A stretch of DNA of 54,264 nucleotides from Siccirubricoccus deserti (GTDB lineage Bacteria; Pseudomonadota; Alphaproteobacteria; Acetobacterales; Acetobacteraceae): positions 1 to 54,264 of the forward strand of contig NZ_JACOMF010000033.1 in assembly GCF_014283215.1 (NCBI RefSeq), read 5' to 3'. Position numbers and translations under genes: made by a program. The notes beneath the pieces were generated by a model, which was not told the origin of the DNA, did no database searches, and was given only the letters and a program-made list of their open reading frames with translations. Each line of letters begins with the position of its first letter. The stretch's first letter is position 1. Positions 53,744 through 54,264 of the stretch are shown piece after piece.

Positions 53744-54264
53744 TCATCGCCGGAACCGCCCGACCGACCGCACGCCGGCGCCCGGACCATCGGTCTGGGT
53801 CCGGGTGCATTCGGCCTCGTTGTCATTGATCCTGACGCACTCCTGCCGCCCCGTGTAGAGCCACCGCCGGCCCTCGCAGCGCTGCGGCTCGCTGATCTGC
53901 ATCCTGGGCCCATCGAAGCTGGCCTGGATAGGCCCCTCGCAGCGCTGGCCATCGACCCAGACCAGGCTCTGCCGGCCGCGGCCGTTGCGGTCGAAGCACA
54001 TCTGCCAGGAGCGCAGCGGGTTGCGCTGGCGGGTGGCGGAATCGATGGTGGTCATCTCGGCGGTATTGCGCCAGCAGCCCTCCAGCATGGCGAGGTCGCC
54101 GCGGTCCCAGCGCTCCTGCGGCAGTTCGCGGCGCTGTGGCGGCGGTGGCGGTGCCTCGGCGCGGCGCTCGGGGGGCGCGGGCGGCGGTGGGGGCGGCGCC
54201 ACCGGCAGCGGGCAGGCGAGGCGGCGGCGGCCGCGCTCCTCCTCCAGCCGCGCCAGCTCGCCCT
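53744..54264 (-). CDS. C-terminal part of an SrfA-position protein with a proline-rich linker (runs off the window)
   Basis: 172 residues are visible and the frame is open to the window edge. It begins in a coiled, charged segment (GELARLEEERGRRRLACPLP) and passes a polyproline stretch (VAPPPPPPAPPERR). It ends in a compact domain of about 110 residues: 'LAMLEGCWRNTAEMTTIDS', 'SWQMCFDRNGRGRQSLVW', 'GQRCEGPIQASFDGPRM', 'PQRCEGRRWLYTGRQECVRI' and 'AECTRTQ', with six cysteines. The cysteines suggest an oxidising, periplasmic location. It occupies the place srfA takes ahead of srfB, but identity with SrfA is not shown. A polyproline linker would suit a protein crossing the periplasm. Confidence 0.65.
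   Translation of the reverse strand, partial: GELARLEEERGRRRLACPLPVAPPPPPPAPPERRAEAPPPPPQRRELPQERWDRGDLAMLEGCWRNTAEMTTIDSATRQRNPLRSWQMCFDRNGRGRQSLVWVDGQRCEGPIQASFDGPRMQISEPQRCEGRRWLYTGRQECVRINDNEAECTRTQTDGPGAGVRSVGRFRR

Noticed and set aside
41427-54264. Annotating the right-hand operon as a type VI secretion system.
   Set aside because: The TagRST/PpkA-like parts are only the regulatory envelope module. No TssB, TssC, TssK, ClpV, Hcp or VgrG gene is visible, and SrfB/SrfC are not T6SS components.

Overview
The window looks like chromosomal DNA of a high-GC alphaproteobacterium, most likely in the Acetobacteraceae (Roseomonas-like). Four things point that way: very strong G/C third positions, the conserved block dcd-murA-hisG-hisD-infA-maf-rng-yacG, orphan Bug-type tricarboxylate binding proteins with Tat-like leaders, and a TRAP transporter of the keto-acid type. 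This placement is an inference from gene content; no search was run.

Layout. 1-191 is the N-terminal end of an IS630-type transposase that runs off the left edge, followed by about 0.8 kb with no gene. 1010-4128 (minus) is a TRAP transporter (dctP-dctQ-dctM). 4308-11650 (plus) is a six-gene Hyf-like membrane complex related to complex I and group 4 hydrogenases. Its large subunit lacks the cysteine pairs that bind the NiFe site, so it fits the 'Ehr' (energy-converting hydrogenase related) type better than a hydrogenase. A hairpin-rich 151-base stretch sits inside this otherwise tightly packed operon. 11908-16481 holds an amidase (minus), a LivK-type binding protein, a small secreted protein and a 3-hydroxyisobutyrate dehydrogenase family enzyme.

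17446-24601 (plus) is one operon: a formylglycine-type sulfatase or phosphonate monoesterase, a peptide-type ABC importer, and a 62-codon relic of a second binding-protein gene. 24639-25217 is a deletion derivative of an IS481-type element that keeps both terminal inverted repeats. It is followed by an RlpA-like lipoprotein, a Bug binding protein and tRNA-Phe. 27827-34125 (minus) is the conserved housekeeping block. 34568-36334 holds a stand-alone E2-type acyltransferase domain and another Bug protein. 36516-41390 (plus) is a three-protein 2-oxoacid (probably 2-oxoglutarate) oxidoreductase, KorA and KorB with a dedicated flavin/iron-sulfur subunit, preceded by a coupled 54-codon ORF.

41427-54264 (minus, running off the right edge) is the most unusual region. 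It is a translationally coupled operon, with ATGA, GTGA or TGATG junctions at nearly every boundary. It combines SrfB (actin/Hsp70-like ATPase), SrfC (dynamin-like P-loop GTPase), a single-pass membrane protein, a secreted von Willebrand A protein like the periplasmic part of PpkA, a LolCDE/TagST-like ABC pair and a non-catalytic formylglycine-enzyme-fold protein like TagR. No type VI secretion structural gene is in the window. I read it as an envelope-spanning sensing or force-transducing system that reuses the TagRST/PpkA periplasmic module with SrfB/SrfC as the cytoplasmic NTPases.
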